Assembly: GCF_001427985.1 (NCBI RefSeq)
Contig: NZ_LMSA01000001.1
Location: 563,629 to 627,628, forward strand
From: Knoellia sp. Soil729
GTDB taxonomy: Bacteria > Actinomycetota > Actinomycetes > Actinomycetales > Dermatophilaceae
Length of the DNA: 64,000 nt
Direction: 5' to 3'
Of this stretch, positions 26,349 to 35,469 are shown one piece after another. The notes under the pieces were generated by a model. It worked only from the letters and a program-made list of their open reading frames with translations. It was not told the DNA's origin and did no database searches. The position numbers and the translations under genes were made by a program. Each line of letters starts with the position of its first letter. Positions within the stretch are counted from its first letter, which is position 1.

Positions 26349-26744
26349 GTGGCAAGCCGCGTGAAGGACGACGAGACCTGGACGATCCGCGAGATCGCCC
26401 AAGAGTTCGACGTCACCCACCGCACCGTGCGCCACTACGAGGAGCTCGGGCTCATCTCCCCCGAGCGGCACGGCACGAGCCGGATCTACCGCCGCCGCGA
26501 CAAGACCCGCCTCAACCTCATCCTGCGCGGCAAGCGCCTCGGGTTCCCACTCGAGGAGATCCGCACGATCATCGACCTCTACGAGACGCCGCGCGGGCGC
26601 CGCAGCCAGCTCGAGTACGTCCTCGGCCAGATCGGCGAGCGTCGCACCGACCTCGAGCAGCGCCGTCGCGACCTCGACGCGGCGCTCGGCGAGCTGGACC
26701 GCTTCGAGGAGTCCTGCCGGGCGGACCTGGACCGTCTGCGCTGA
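26349..26744 (+). CDS. MerR-family transcriptional regulator (LiuR-like)
   Basis: The 131-residue protein has a winged helix at the N terminus (TWTIREIAQEFDVTHRTVRHYEELGLISPER, helices 1-2 and wing start) and a long C-terminal coiled-coil dimer helix (QLEYVLGQIGERRTDLEQRRRDLDAALGELDRFEE region). No cysteine ligands for metals are present, so it is more like the MerR regulators of branched-chain amino acid and fatty acid catabolism (LiuR type). It is divergent from the acyl-CoA dehydrogenase gene and very likely controls it through the dyad between them. Start GTG 26349 is close to its -10 element. Confidence 0.88.
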   Translation: MASRVKDDETWTIREIAQEFDVTHRTVRHYEELGLISPERHGTSRIYRRRDKTRLNLILRGKRLGFPLEEIRTIIDLYETPRGRRSQLEYVLGQIGERRTDLEQRRRDLDAALGELDRFEESCRADLDRLR

Positions 26745-26818
26745 GACCCTTGACCGCAGGGGCCTGCGTGGACCACGGTGACCACTGGACGCCGCAACCA
26801 CACCTCGAGGAGTGCCGC

Positions 26819-27058
26819 ATGGACCGCGCGGATGAACGATCAGCCTTCGCCTGGATCATGTCGGGCACCGTGGGCGCGGTGATGGTGGGCAGCCTCGGCA
26901 AGGTGCTCCTCGACCGGCGCAGGGAGCGGGCGCTGGCCGAGGCCCAGGCGGCTTCTGCCCCGCCGGCTGCTGACCAGACCGACGCCGGCCAGAGCGACCC
27001 CGGCGAGAGCGACGCCGGCGAGGCCGACGCCGTCGAAGCGGAGGGCCACCCGAGCTGA
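26819..27058 (+). CDS. Small protein with one possible membrane segment and acidic repeats
   Basis: A 79-residue reading frame with a good ribosome binding site (GAGGAG, six bases before ATG 26819). Residues 10-30 (FAWIMSGTVGAVMVGSLGKV) are hydrophobic enough for one membrane helix, then comes a basic patch DRRRERAL, then an acidic low-complexity tail of degenerate four-residue steps (DAGQ, SDPGE, SDAGE, ADAVE). No family is recognised. It lies 75 bases after merR. Function unknown; the ribosome binding site and protein-like hydrophobic segment support it as real. Confidence 0.5.
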   Translation: MDRADERSAFAWIMSGTVGAVMVGSLGKVLLDRRRERALAEAQAASAPPAADQTDAGQSDPGESDAGEADAVEAEGHPS

Positions 27059-27073
27059 GGCTGCGCCTGCCGA

Positions 27074-27997
27074 TCAGGCCTGTTCGGCGAGGAAGCTGTC
27101 GATCTCGGCTGCCGTCGGCGCGGTGGCCGGCCCGCGTCGGGTCACCTTGATCGCCCCACCGGCGTTGGCCCGGCGTGCGGACTCGACCCACGGCATACCG
27201 GCTGCTCGACAGGCCACGAGGACACCGGTGTGGGTGTCCCCGGCACCGTTGGTGTCCACCGCCTTCTGGGGGTAGCCGTGGAGCTCCGTGGTCAGACCGT
27301 CCGCGTGGACCGCACACCCATGCGGGCCGTCCCTGACGATGGCGACGGCGCCCGCCGGCAGGTGGTCGAGGCACTTCTCAGCGGCCATGACGATGTCGGA
27401 GACCCCAGTGAGGAACTCGCTCTCCTCCGCGTTGCCCGTCCACACCGTCGTCATCGCCAGCATGCGCTTCCGGATCCCGTCGTCGAGCTCGGCGAAGATG
27501 GCTCCCGGGTCGAGCACGACCTCGACGCCCTCGGGAAGGCCAGCAAGCCACTGCAGCAACGGATCTCGTGTCGTGCCGGTCAGGCTGTAGCCGCTGACGC
27601 AGACGAGGTCTCCTGCGGCGGGCTCCGACGTCTGCAGCGACTCGACGCTGATGACCCGCTCCGCGGCCTGCGTGGTGACGAACGTGCGCTCGGCCGTCGG
27701 CTCGAGCATGACGACGCAGATGCCGGTGTCGAGATCGGGAACGACCGGGCTGGACACGGAGACGCCTTCGGCGGTCAGGGCCTCCCGGACGAGGTCACCG
27801 TGCGGGCCGGTCCCGGTCGCTCCGGCATGCACGCACTGGGCACCTTGCCGCGCCGCTGCCAGGAGGATGTTGACCGCTCCCCCGGCATAGTCGTGCGGCG
27901 GCGGCGCCATGACGTTGCCACCCCGCCGTGGCAGCGAGGGCACCTCGACCACCACGTCGACGAGTGCCTGAGCGGTGTGGATCACCCGGGGAGACAT
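27074..27997 (-). CDS. PfkB-family carbohydrate kinase
   Basis: A 307-residue ribokinase-like sugar kinase. Landmarks: GGNVMAPPPHDYAGGAVNILLAAARQG (substrate-binding N lobe, split), WTGNAEESEFLTG (about 205), IVRDGPHGCAVH (about 240) and the catalytic signature VDTNGAGDTHTGVLVA with the base Asp (about 265). The His-Thr after GAGD is unusual; most members have GAGDAF. Substrate could be a nucleoside or ketose. ATG 27997 is preceded by TACGCT and seven bases (leaderless pattern). It is divergent from the MoxR gene, 45 bases apart. Confidence 0.9.
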   Translation of the reverse strand: MSPRVIHTAQALVDVVVEVPSLPRRGGNVMAPPPHDYAGGAVNILLAAARQGAQCVHAGATGTGPHGDLVREALTAEGVSVSSPVVPDLDTGICVVMLEPTAERTFVTTQAAERVISVESLQTSEPAAGDLVCVSGYSLTGTTRDPLLQWLAGLPEGVEVVLDPGAIFAELDDGIRKRMLAMTTVWTGNAEESEFLTGVSDIVMAAEKCLDHLPAGAVAIVRDGPHGCAVHADGLTTELHGYPQKAVDTNGAGDTHTGVLVACRAAGMPWVESARRANAGGAIKVTRRGPATAPTAAEIDSFLAEQA

Positions 27998-28042
27998 GAA
28001 CGGCAGCGTATGCCGTGGAGTCGGGGCTGCGAGGATGTCGCC

Positions 28043-28954
28043 GTGAGCACCTCCGCGCCTTCCGCCGCAGCCACCACCCGCTTCTCGTCCGTCGACGAGG
28101 TGCGCGAACGCCTCGCCGAATCCGGCTACCTTGCCTCCGACGCCATCGCGACAACGGCCTTCCTCGCCGACCAGCTGGGCAAGCCGTTGCTCGTCGAAGG
28201 ACCTGCAGGAGTCGGCAAGACCGAGCTGGCGAACGCCGTCGCGGCCGCCACGGGAGCCCGGCTCATCCGGCTGCAGTGCTACGAGGGTGTCGACGAGGCA
28301 CGAGCGCTCTACGAGTGGAACCACGCCAAGCAGCTCCTGCGCATCACCGCCGAGCGAGGCTCCTCCGATGGCTGGGATGCGTTGCGCGACAACATCTTCA
28401 GCGACGAGTTCCTCCTCCCCCGCCCGCTGCTGGCGGCCATCCGGAGCGAGGAGCCGGTCGTCCTGCTCATCGACGAGCTCGACAAGGCCGACGTCGAGAT
28501 CGAGGGGCTGCTGCTCGAGATCCTCGGTGACTTCCAGGTGACCGTCCCCGAGCTCGGCACCATCACCGCGACCCACCGCCCCTTCGTCGTACTGACGTCC
28601 AACGCGACGCGTGAGCTGTCCGAGGCGCTGCGACGGCGCTGCCTCTTCCTCCACATCGACTACCCCACCGCCGAGCTCGAGCAGCGCATCGTCACGCTGC
28701 GTGCCCCCGGCCTGGACGACACCCTCGTCGCATCGGTCGTCCGCCTGGTCCAGCGCCTGCGCGAGCTGCGCCTGCGCAAGGCACCCTCGGTCTCCGAGAC
28801 CGTCGACTGGGCGCGAACGCTCATCGCCCTGGGTGCCACGCAGGACCACGACCTCAGCGCCGAGCTCGTGCGCGACAACCTCGGCGTCCTGCTCAAGCAC
28901 CAGGACGACATCCAGCGTGCAGCCGTGGCCCTCGACCTCCCTGCTCCGTCCTGA
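28043..28954 (+). CDS. MoxR-type AAA+ ATPase (CoxD-like)
   Basis: A 303-residue AAA+ ATPase. Walker A is LVEGPAGVGKTELANAV (about 55), Walker B is VVLLIDELDKAD (about 140), sensor 1 is VVLTSNATRELSEALRRRC (about 180). MoxR proteins act as chaperone-like motors that mature or insert metal into partner enzymes together with a VWA protein. The next gene, 26 bases on, is such a VWA protein of CoxE type; CoxD/CoxE mature the Cu-Mo centre of CO dehydrogenase, but no such enzyme is near. GTG 28043 is chosen as the start just before STSAPSA. Client unknown. Confidence 0.92.
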   Translation: MSTSAPSAAATTRFSSVDEVRERLAESGYLASDAIATTAFLADQLGKPLLVEGPAGVGKTELANAVAAATGARLIRLQCYEGVDEARALYEWNHAKQLLRITAERGSSDGWDALRDNIFSDEFLLPRPLLAAIRSEEPVVLLIDELDKADVEIEGLLLEILGDFQVTVPELGTITATHRPFVVLTSNATRELSEALRRRCLFLHIDYPTAELEQRIVTLRAPGLDDTLVASVVRLVQRLRELRLRKAPSVSETVDWARTLIALGATQDHDLSAELVRDNLGVLLKHQDDIQRAAVALDLPAPS

Positions 28955-28980
28955 CCGGCACAGCGACCGCACCCACGACC

Positions 28981-30441
28981 ATGTCCACGGCACTCGACTC
29001 CCGCCTCGTCGGCTTCGCGCGCGCGCTGCGCGGCCACGGAGTCGTCGTCGGCACCAGCGAGGTCGTCGACGCCGGCTCCGCGGCCCACGTCCTCGGGCTC
29101 GAGGACCGCGAGCGCCTGCGCGAGGGCCTGGCGGCCGCGCTCCTGCGCCGGGCCGGTCAGCGGCAGGTCTTCGACGACCTCTTCGACGTCTGGTTCCCGG
29201 CAGCGATCGGCGAGCGTGACGGCGTCACCAGCGATGTGCCACCGGCCACCTTGGAGGACCGCCGCAGCCGCGCCGCAGAGCTGCGCGACGACCTCGCCCG
29301 CGCCCTGGCACTGGGCGACGAACGCGCCCTCGACGAGCTCGCAGCCCGCGTCGTCGCCGAGCTCGGTGCCCTCGCCAACGCCGCGACCACCGGCTCGTTC
29401 TCTGCCCAGCAGGCCCTCGACACCCTCGCGCCGCAGACCGCCATCGCTGGGGCGCTCGCCCGCATGCAGGATCCTGCCGAAGATGCCGCCGGCGGGTCCG
29501 GCGACGGCAGTGGTGGTTCCGGAGGCTCCGGTTCCGGAGTCAGCGGTCCGGCGAGCGGCACCAACTTCGCGTCCCGCTTCACCCGCGACGAGCTCCGCAG
29601 CGACGTCACTGCCTTCCGCCGGCGCGTCGAGGCCGAGACGCGCCGTCGCAACGCCGAGGCTCGCGGCGCCGAACGGATCAGCCGGTATGCCGTGCGCGCG
29701 CCTGCCGAGCAGACGCCCTTCCTCCTCGCCGGCCCGGTCGAGCTCGACGAGCTCCGCGGGGCGATCCAGCCGCTGTCCCGCAAGCTGGCCACCCGCCTCG
29801 CGGCCCGGCGCCGACGCTCCTCGCGTGGCCGGATCGACATCCGACGCACGCTGCGTCGCTCACTCAGCACGGGGGGCATACCCCTGCGTCCGGCACTGGA
29901 ACACGCGAGCCCGCACCGTCCCGACCTCGTCATCCTCTGCGACCTGTCGTCCTCGGTCGCCGGCTTCTCCCGTTTCACGATCCTGCTCGTGCAGGCCCTC
30001 GCGACGCAGTTCCGCCGCGTGCGCATCCTCGGCTTCGTCAACCGGGTCGAGGACCTCACGGACCAGGTCCTCGGTGCCCCTCCGGGTAGCGACCTCAGCG
30101 GCGCCTTCGACGACCTCTCCCGGATGACGCGCTGGCACCGCAACAGCGACTATGGAGCCGTCTTCGCCGACGTGGTCGAGCACCACCTCGACGCCATCGG
30201 GCACCGCTCGGCCGTGCTCATCCTCGGCGACGCGCGCTCCAACCACACCGACCCGCAGTTCGACCGGCTCCGCGAGATCGCCGGGGCGGCCAGGCACGTC
30301 TCGCGGCTCAACCCCGAGCCCGTCCGCATGTGGGGCAGCGGCGACTCGGTGGCCCTGGGCTACAGCGAGATCGTCGACATGCACGAGTGCCGCAACGTGG
30401 CCCAGCTCCGCGAGTTCGTCGCCCGCCTCCTCCCCATCTGA
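28981..30441 (+). CDS. VWA-domain protein, CoxE-like
   Basis: The 486-residue protein has an N-terminal helical region (about 1-160), a Gly/Ser-rich linker (about 170-195: GGSGDGSGGSGGSG), an Arg-rich region and a C-terminal von Willebrand A domain with the MIDAS-type LVILCDLSSSVAGFSRF (about 310-330) and a later SDYGAVF and ILGDARSNHTDP. Its MIDAS Asp-x-Ser-x-Ser is complete. It pairs with the MoxR ATPase just upstream, the CoxD/CoxE arrangement, in which the VWA protein links the ATPase to its client. Transcription ends at the large palindrome that follows three bases after the stop. Confidence 0.9.
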   Translation: MSTALDSRLVGFARALRGHGVVVGTSEVVDAGSAAHVLGLEDRERLREGLAAALLRRAGQRQVFDDLFDVWFPAAIGERDGVTSDVPPATLEDRRSRAAELRDDLARALALGDERALDELAARVVAELGALANAATTGSFSAQQALDTLAPQTAIAGALARMQDPAEDAAGGSGDGSGGSGGSGSGVSGPASGTNFASRFTRDELRSDVTAFRRRVEAETRRRNAEARGAERISRYAVRAPAEQTPFLLAGPVELDELRGAIQPLSRKLATRLAARRRRSSRGRIDIRRTLRRSLSTGGIPLRPALEHASPHRPDLVILCDLSSSVAGFSRFTILLVQALATQFRRVRILGFVNRVEDLTDQVLGAPPGSDLSGAFDDLSRMTRWHRNSDYGAVFADVVEHHLDAIGHRSAVLILGDARSNHTDPQFDRLREIAGAARHVSRLNPEPVRMWGSGDSVALGYSEIVDMHECRNVAQLREFVARLLPI

Positions 30442-30444
30442 CCT

Positions 30445-30535
30445 CCCCTTTTCCGGCTGATCACGGAATGGGAGTGTTCGGCCCGGAACCGTTCCCGGCC
30501 GAACGCTCCTCTTCCGTGATCAGCCGGAAAAGGTG
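30445..30535. repeat. 91-bp near-perfect palindrome between convergent genes
   Basis: Arms at 30445-30489 and 30491-30535 are reverse complements at about 40 of 45 positions, with a one-base centre. Each arm holds TTTTCCGGCTGATCACGGAA, which is itself an imperfect dyad, then GGAG, then GTTCGGCC. It fills the gap between the CoxE-like gene and the aldo-keto reductase gene, both ending here. The A/T runs lie at the outer ends (TTTT on the left, AAAA on the right), so on each strand the U-tract precedes the stem rather than following it, unlike a standard intrinsic terminator. Confidence 0.85.
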
Positions 30536-30543
30536 GGGCGGGG

Positions 30544-31380
30544 TCAGCCGTTGAACTCGTCGGGGTTCGGGCCCGTGCGCATGCCACGGTCGAGCGCGGC
30601 GATCTCGGCCATGTCGGCCTCGCTCAGCGTCACTGACGTCGAGGCGAAGTTCTCGGCGATGCGCGACGGCGTGACCGACTTCGGCAGGACGACGAAGCCG
30701 CGAGCCAGGTGCCACGCGAGAATCACCTGCGCGGGTGTCGCCTCGAGCCGCTGGGCGATGGCACCGATGACCGGGTCGTCGAGGACCTCCTTGCCGGAGG
30801 CGAGCGGGCTCCACGCCTCGGTGACGATGCCGTGCTCGGCGTTGAACTCGACGACCTCACGCTGCTGGAGGTAGGGGTGGAGCTCGATCTGGTTGATGGC
30901 GGGCCACTCGCCGGTCTGGTCGAACAGCGTCTGGAGGTGCTCGACGTGGAAGTTGCAGACACCGATGGCGCGCACCCGCCCGGAGTCGCGCAGCGCCTGG
31001 AGCGCCTTCCACGCGTCGACGAAGCGGCCCTTCGCGGGGAACGGCCAGTGCAGCAGGAACAGGTCGAGGGTCTCGAGTCCGAGGCGGTCCATCGAAGCGG
31101 TGAACGACTCGACGGTCTCCTGCGCACCGAACTCCGTGGGCCACACCTTGGTCGTGACGAAGATGTCCTCGCGGGGGACGTCGGTCGCGGCGAGGGCGCG
31201 GCCGACACCGGACTCGTTGTTGTAGAGCTTCGCGGTGTCGATGTGGCGGTAGCCGGTCTCGAGGGCGGCCAGCACGGCGGCGTCGACCTCGTCGTCGGGG
31301 ACCTGCCACACACCGAAGCCGAGCTGCGGGATGGCGATCCGGTTCGTGCCGGAGGTCAGGGGGATGTCGTGGATGGGCAT
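30544..31380 (-). CDS. Aldo/keto reductase
   Basis: A 278-residue NADPH-dependent TIM-barrel reductase of the 2,5-diketo-gluconate reductase type. The catalytic tetrad is visible: Asp and Tyr in GYRHIDTAKLYNNE (about 43-56), Lys in VTTKVWP (about 76) and His in LFLLHWPFP (about 110). The coenzyme site is in WHLARGFVVLPKSVTPSRIAENF at about 228-250. Substrate is not readable. ATG 31380 is preceded by TACGGT and six bases (leaderless pattern). It is convergent with the VWA gene across the palindrome. Confidence 0.93.
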   Translation of the reverse strand: MPIHDIPLTSGTNRIAIPQLGFGVWQVPDDEVDAAVLAALETGYRHIDTAKLYNNESGVGRALAATDVPREDIFVTTKVWPTEFGAQETVESFTASMDRLGLETLDLFLLHWPFPAKGRFVDAWKALQALRDSGRVRAIGVCNFHVEHLQTLFDQTGEWPAINQIELHPYLQQREVVEFNAEHGIVTEAWSPLASGKEVLDDPVIGAIAQRLEATPAQVILAWHLARGFVVLPKSVTPSRIAENFASTSVTLSEADMAEIAALDRGMRTGPNPDEFNG

Positions 31381-31515
31381 GCGCCCACCGTATGCCGCGT
31401 GCTCACCGAACGTTCGCGAGTGCCCCGGGCATCTCGGCCGGGTGCGCAGGCAGTGTGACCGACCCCGCGTGACCGTTCCCCACACGGACTGCGGCGACCT
31501 ACTACAGTCCGGTCC

Positions 31516-33288
31516 ATGGCCATCAGCAAAGTCCTCATCGCCAACCGCGGCGAGATCGCCGTCCGGATCGCCCGCGCCTGCAAGGACCACGGCATCGGCT
31601 CCGTCGCCGTCTATGCCGAGCCCGACCGCGACGCCCTGCACGTCAAGGTCGCCGACGAGGCCTATGCCCTCGGCGGCACGACGCCCGCCGACTCCTACCT
31701 GCTCCAGGACAAGCTGATCGAGGTGGCCCAGGAGGCCGGCGCCGACGCGGTCCACCCCGGCTACGGCTTCCTCGCCGAGAACGCCGACTTCGCCCAGAAG
31801 GTTCTCGACGCCGGTCTGACCTGGATCGGCCCGGGCCCCCAGGCGATCGACTCCCTCGGCGACAAGGCCAAGGCCAAGCACATCGCGGTCAAGGCGGACG
31901 CACCGCTCGCTCCCGGCACCAAGGACCCGGTCAAGGACGCCGACGAGGTCGTCGAGCTCGCCAAGGAGTTCGGCCTGCCCATCGCCATCAAGGCGGTCTA
32001 CGGCGGTGGCGGTCGCGGCCTCAAGGTGGCCCACACCCTCGAGGAGATCCCCGAGCTGTTCGACTCCGCCGTGCGTGAGGCCGTGACCGCCTTCGGTCGC
32101 GGCGAGTGCCTCGTCGAGAAGTTCCTCGACAAGCCGCGGCACGTCGAGACACAGTGCCTCGCCGACCAGCACGGCAACGTCGTCGTCGTCTCGACCCGCG
32201 ACTGCTCCCTCCAGCGCCGCAACCAGAAGCTCGTCGAGGAGGCTCCCGCGCCCTTCCTCACCGACGAGCAGAACGCCGAGCTCGTCCGCGCGTCCAAGGC
32301 GATCCTGCGCGAGGCAGGCTACGTCGGCGCCGGCACCTGCGAGTACCTCGTGGCCAGCGACGGCACGATCAGCTTCCTCGAGGTCAACACCCGCCTCCAG
32401 GTCGAGCACCCCGTGACCGAGGAGGTCACCGGCATCGACCTCGTGCGAGAGCAGTTCCGCATCGCCGACGGCGAGGAGCTCGGCTACGACGACCCGTCGC
32501 CGATGGCGCACTCCATCGAGTTCCGCATCAACGGCGAGGACGCCGGCCGCAACTTCATGCCCGCCCCGGGCACGGTCTCGCGCATGGTCGTACCCCAGGG
32601 GCCTGGCGTGCGCTGGGACGCCGGCATCGTCGAGGGTGACACCGTGGCCGGTGCGTTCGACTCGATGATCGCCAAGCTCATCGTCACGGGCCGCACCCGC
32701 AAGCAGGCCCTCGAGCGCTCACGCCGCGCCCTGGCCGAGCTCGAGGTCGACGGCATGCCGACCGTCGTCCCGTTCGACCGCGCGATCGTCGACGACCCCG
32801 CGTTCGCCCCCGAGGGTGACGCTCCCTTCACGATCCACACCCGCTGGATCGAGACCGAGTTCGACAACCAGATCGCGCCGTTCGCCGGCGAGGCCGCCGC
32901 AGACGGCGCCGAGGAGGCCGGCGAGCGCCAGCGCGTCACGGTCGAGGTCGGTGGTCGCCGACTCGAGGTCGTCCTGCCCGCCGGGCTCGCGCTCGGTGGT
33001 GGCGGTAGCGCAGCCAAGAAGAAGGCGCCCAAGCGCTCCGGTGGCAGCAAGGCCGGTGCGGCCGCGTCCGGCGACTCGCTCACCGCGCCCATGCAGGGCA
33101 CCATCGTCAAGGTCGGCGTCGAGGACGGCCAGGAGGTCGCCGAGGGTGACCTCGTCGTCGTCCTCGAGGCGATGAAGATGGAGCAGCCGATCACCGCCCA
33201 CAAGTCCGGCACGATCAGCGGTCTCACCGCCGAGGTCGGCGCCACCGTCACCAACGGCGCCGTGCTCTGCGAGATCAAGGACGCCTGA
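31516..33288 (+). CDS. accA3: Acetyl/propionyl-CoA carboxylase alpha subunit AccA3 (biotin carboxylase + BCCP)
   Basis: The 590-residue subunit carboxylates its own biotin and hands CO2 to AccD-type subunits. Biotin carboxylase part (1-450): [41 protein letters not shown] (ATP-grasp lid), [28 protein letters not shown] with the catalytic Glu and Arg. A variable linker (about 450-515) contains a Lys/Gly/Ala-rich stretch. The BCCP domain (about 520-590) has [12 protein letters not shown] with the biotinyl Lys at about 554. TACAGT plus a seven-base spacer precedes ATG 31516. Partners are AccD5/AccE and perhaps the AccD1-like subunit of this window; BirA would biotinylate it. Same position as Rv3285. 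Confidence 0.96.
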   Translation: MAISKVLIANRGEIAVRIARACKDHGIGSVAVYAEPDRDALHVKVADEAYALGGTTPADSYLLQDKLIEVAQEAGADAVHPGYGFLAENADFAQKVLDAGLTWIGPGPQAIDSLGDKAKAKHIAVKADAPLAPGTKDPVKDADEVVELAKEFGLPIAIKAVYGGGGRGLKVAHTLEEIPELFDSAVREAVTAFGRGECLVEKFLDKPRHVETQCLADQHGNVVVVSTRDCSLQRRNQKLVEEAPAPFLTDEQNAELVRASKAILREAGYVGAGTCEYLVASDGTISFLEVNTRLQVEHPVTEEVTGIDLVREQFRIADGEELGYDDPSPMAHSIEFRINGEDAGRNFMPAPGTVSRMVVPQGPGVRWDAGIVEGDTVAGAFDSMIAKLIVTGRTRKQALERSRRALAELEVDGMPTVVPFDRAIVDDPAFAPEGDAPFTIHTRWIETEFDNQIAPFAGEAAADGAEEAGERQRVTVEVGGRRLEVVLPAGLALGGGGSAAKKKAPKRSGGSKAGAAASGDSLTAPMQGTIVKVGVEDGQEVAEGDLVVVLEAMKMEQPITAHKSGTISGLTAEVGATVTNGAVLCEIKDA

Positions 33289-33301
33289 CGCTCCACCCAC
33301 G

Positions 33302-33343
33302 ACGAACGCCCGTATGCCGGTCAGCCGGCACACGGGCGTTCGT
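33302..33343 (+). terminator. Intrinsic terminator-like hairpin after accA3
   Basis: ACGAACGCCCG... at 33302-33320 pairs with 33324-33343 over about 19 bp with one mismatch and a loop of about three bases; the + strand continues CATGTTTGCG, a weak T run. It starts 14 bases after the accA3 stop and also lies downstream of the convergent MT0933-like gene, so it could act both ways. Confidence 0.75.
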
Positions 33344-33364
33344 CATGTTTGCGTCGTGGTCGCC

Positions 33365-33952
33365 TCACCGGGCAGAGGTGTCGTCCTGACCGAGGTCGAT
33401 CGACTCGCCGCCATCGACCGGCTGGGTGCCGCCGGGGGCGCTCGACGTGCCGGGGTCACCCTGCTGGGTGGGTCCACCCTCGGGGAGCCCGCCAGCCTCA
33501 CCCGGTGTCGCGCCACCCGGGCTCTGGGGCTCGGCGTCCTGTGGCGGGAAGGAGGAGTCGGCCGTCGTGTCGGGGGCGGTGCTCGGAGCGGTCGGGTCCT
33601 GCTGCGGCTGCGGGTCCCCCGTGCCGGGAGCGGGGTTGGGGACAGGCACCTCTGAGGGCTGCTCGGGCGTCGTCGGGGTGCTGCCCGGGTCGGCCGGCGG
33701 TGTGCTCGGGGGCGTCTCGGGTGCCGACGGGGGCGTGGTCGGTGTCGTGCTCTCGGTGGGGATGCCGAGCTGTCCCTCGATGAAGTCACCCCCCTTGTCG
33801 ATGGCGTCCGAGAACCTGCCACCGGTCTGCCGGTCGAGCATGTCCTCGACCTTGTCGATGGCGCTGCGTGCCGTGCCCGGGTTGTCCCGGGCGTAGTCCT
33901 TGGCCTTGGTGAAGGCCTCGTCGCCGCTGATCGGCTGCTTCTGGTCGCTCAT
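33365..33952 (-). CDS. MT0933-like antitoxin family protein with long Pro-rich tail
   Basis: The first 65 residues (AFTKAKDYARDNPGTARSAI, then DMLDRQTGGRFSDAIDKG and GDFIEGQLG) match the small MT0933-like antitoxin family of actinobacteria (Rv0909 type), which normally form proteins of about 60-90 residues. Here the domain is followed by about 130 residues of Pro/Thr/Ser/Gly-rich low complexity, likely disordered. No toxin gene lies next to it: accA3 is on one side and lpdA on the other. The family name is therefore not proof of toxin neutralisation. GAGAGCAAC-type sequence precedes ATG 33952. Confidence 0.75.
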   Translation of the reverse strand: MSDQKQPISGDEAFTKAKDYARDNPGTARSAIDKVEDMLDRQTGGRFSDAIDKGGDFIEGQLGIPTESTTPTTPPSAPETPPSTPPADPGSTPTTPEQPSEVPVPNPAPGTGDPQPQQDPTAPSTAPDTTADSSFPPQDAEPQSPGGATPGEAGGLPEGGPTQQGDPGTSSAPGGTQPVDGGESIDLGQDDTSAR

Positions 33953-34022
33953 CGTTGCTCTCTCCCAGGGTCTCGGGTTCGGATGGTCCCCAAGGTAGCC
34001 ACGGGCGAGAGCGAAGTGTGGC

Positions 34023-35441
34023 TCAGCTGTCGGTGGTGTGCAGGCGGCGGGCCGCTTCTGCGATGGAGCCGGAGAGCGAGGGGTAGACCGTGAAGGTGCT
34101 CGCCACCTGGTCGACGTTGAGCCGGTGGTGGACGGCGAGCGTGACGGGGAAGATCAGCTCCGAGGCGCGCGGCGCGACGACCACGCCGCCGATCACGGCG
34201 CCGGAGCCCTTCTGCGCGAACAGCTTGACGAAGCCGTCGGTGATCCCCGACATCTTCGCGCGGGGGTTGCGGGAGAGGGGAAGCATGACGACGTCGGCGT
34301 CGACCAGGCCCTCGTCGAGCGCCTTCTGGGAGATGCCGACGGTGGCGATCTCGGGGTCGGTGAAGATGTTGGCCGAGACGACTCCGAGGTTGAGCGGCGC
34401 CACGGCGTCACCCAACGCGTGCGACATGGCGATGCGTCCCTGCATCGCCGCCACGGACGCCAGGGGAAGCACACCCGTGCAGTCGCCCGCGGCATACACA
34501 CCTCGCACGGACGTGCGCGCGACCCGGTCCACGGCGATGTGTCCGGACTCCTTGAGCTCGACCCCGACCTCCTCGAGCCCCATGCCGGAGGTCTGCGGGA
34601 TGGACCCGACGGCGAGCAGCGCGTGCGACCCCTCGACCTCACGCCCGTCGACGAGCCTGACCACCACGCCATCCCCTCGACGCTCGACGGCGGCCATGCG
34701 GGACTGTCCGAGCACCTCCATGCCACGTCGCTTGAAGACGTCCTCGATGACCGTCGCGGCGTCGGGGTCCTCACCCGGCAGCACGCGTTCGCGCGAGGAG
34801 ACGAGGACGACCTCGGTGCCGAGACCGAGATAGGCCTGGGCGAGCTCGGCACCCGTCACGCCGGATCCGACGACGATGAGGCGCTCGGGCAGGGAGTCGA
34901 GCTCATAGATCTGTTGCCAGGTGAGGATCCGCTCGCCGTCCGGTTCGGCCGTCGTCATCGTGCGCGGCGTGGCACCGGTGGCGATGAGGATGACGTCCGC
35001 GTCGAGCTGCTCGGTGCCGCCGCCCTCGAGCGTGGCTTCGACCCGCGTGGCGGACAGGAGCCGGCCGGTGCCGCGCAGGATGCGTACGCCGACCTCGGTC
35101 ACGCGCTCGGTGATGTCGCGGCTCTGGGCGGCCGCGAGGTCCTTGACGCGGGCGTTGACCTCCGCGAGCTCGGCCTTGGCGTCGCTCACCTCGTCACCCT
35201 CGCCGTCCTCGAGGTGGACACCGAGCTGGGCAGCCGTCTCGAACTCGGACATGTAGTCGGCGGTGGAGATGAGCGTCTTGGAGGGCACGCAGTCGGTGAG
35301 GACAGCGGCTCCGCCGAGCCCGTCACGGTCCACGATCGTCACGTCGCCCCCGAGCTGCGCGGCCACGAGAGCCGCCTCGTAGCCACCGGGGCCCCCACCG
35401 ACAATGACCACTCGACCGGTTCGCGCATTCACGGGCTCCAT
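34023..35441 (-). CDS. lpdA: NAD(P)H-quinone dehydrogenase, LpdA-like flavoprotein
   Basis: A 472-residue two-dinucleotide-binding flavoprotein: FAD loop VVIVGGGPGGYEAALVAAQLGG, NAD(P)H loop RLIVVGSGVTGAELAQAYLGLG (about 180), and VYAAGDCTGVLPLASVAAMQGR (about 310). The redox segment reads GGAAVLTDCVPSKTLI: only one cysteine where lipoamide dehydrogenase has two, the known hallmark of M. tuberculosis LpdA (Rv3303c), a quinone reductase without disulfide chemistry. The usual His-Glu pair at the C terminus is also altered. It is divergent from the PNP gene, 28 bases apart, as in Rv3303c-Rv3307 order. Confidence 0.92.
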   Translation of the reverse strand: MEPVNARTGRVVIVGGGPGGYEAALVAAQLGGDVTIVDRDGLGGAAVLTDCVPSKTLISTADYMSEFETAAQLGVHLEDGEGDEVSDAKAELAEVNARVKDLAAAQSRDITERVTEVGVRILRGTGRLLSATRVEATLEGGGTEQLDADVILIATGATPRTMTTAEPDGERILTWQQIYELDSLPERLIVVGSGVTGAELAQAYLGLGTEVVLVSSRERVLPGEDPDAATVIEDVFKRRGMEVLGQSRMAAVERRGDGVVVRLVDGREVEGSHALLAVGSIPQTSGMGLEEVGVELKESGHIAVDRVARTSVRGVYAAGDCTGVLPLASVAAMQGRIAMSHALGDAVAPLNLGVVSANIFTDPEIATVGISQKALDEGLVDADVVMLPLSRNPRAKMSGITDGFVKLFAQKGSGAVIGGVVVAPRASELIFPVTLAVHHRLNVDQVASTFTVYPSLSGSIAEAARRLHTTDS

Positions 35442-35469
35442 CCAACCACGCGGCGGCTACCCTGCTCGC

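Noticed and set aside
30445-30535. Standard Rho-independent terminator
   Set aside because: The T run lies before the stem on each strand instead of after it, so it is listed as a palindrome with open function.
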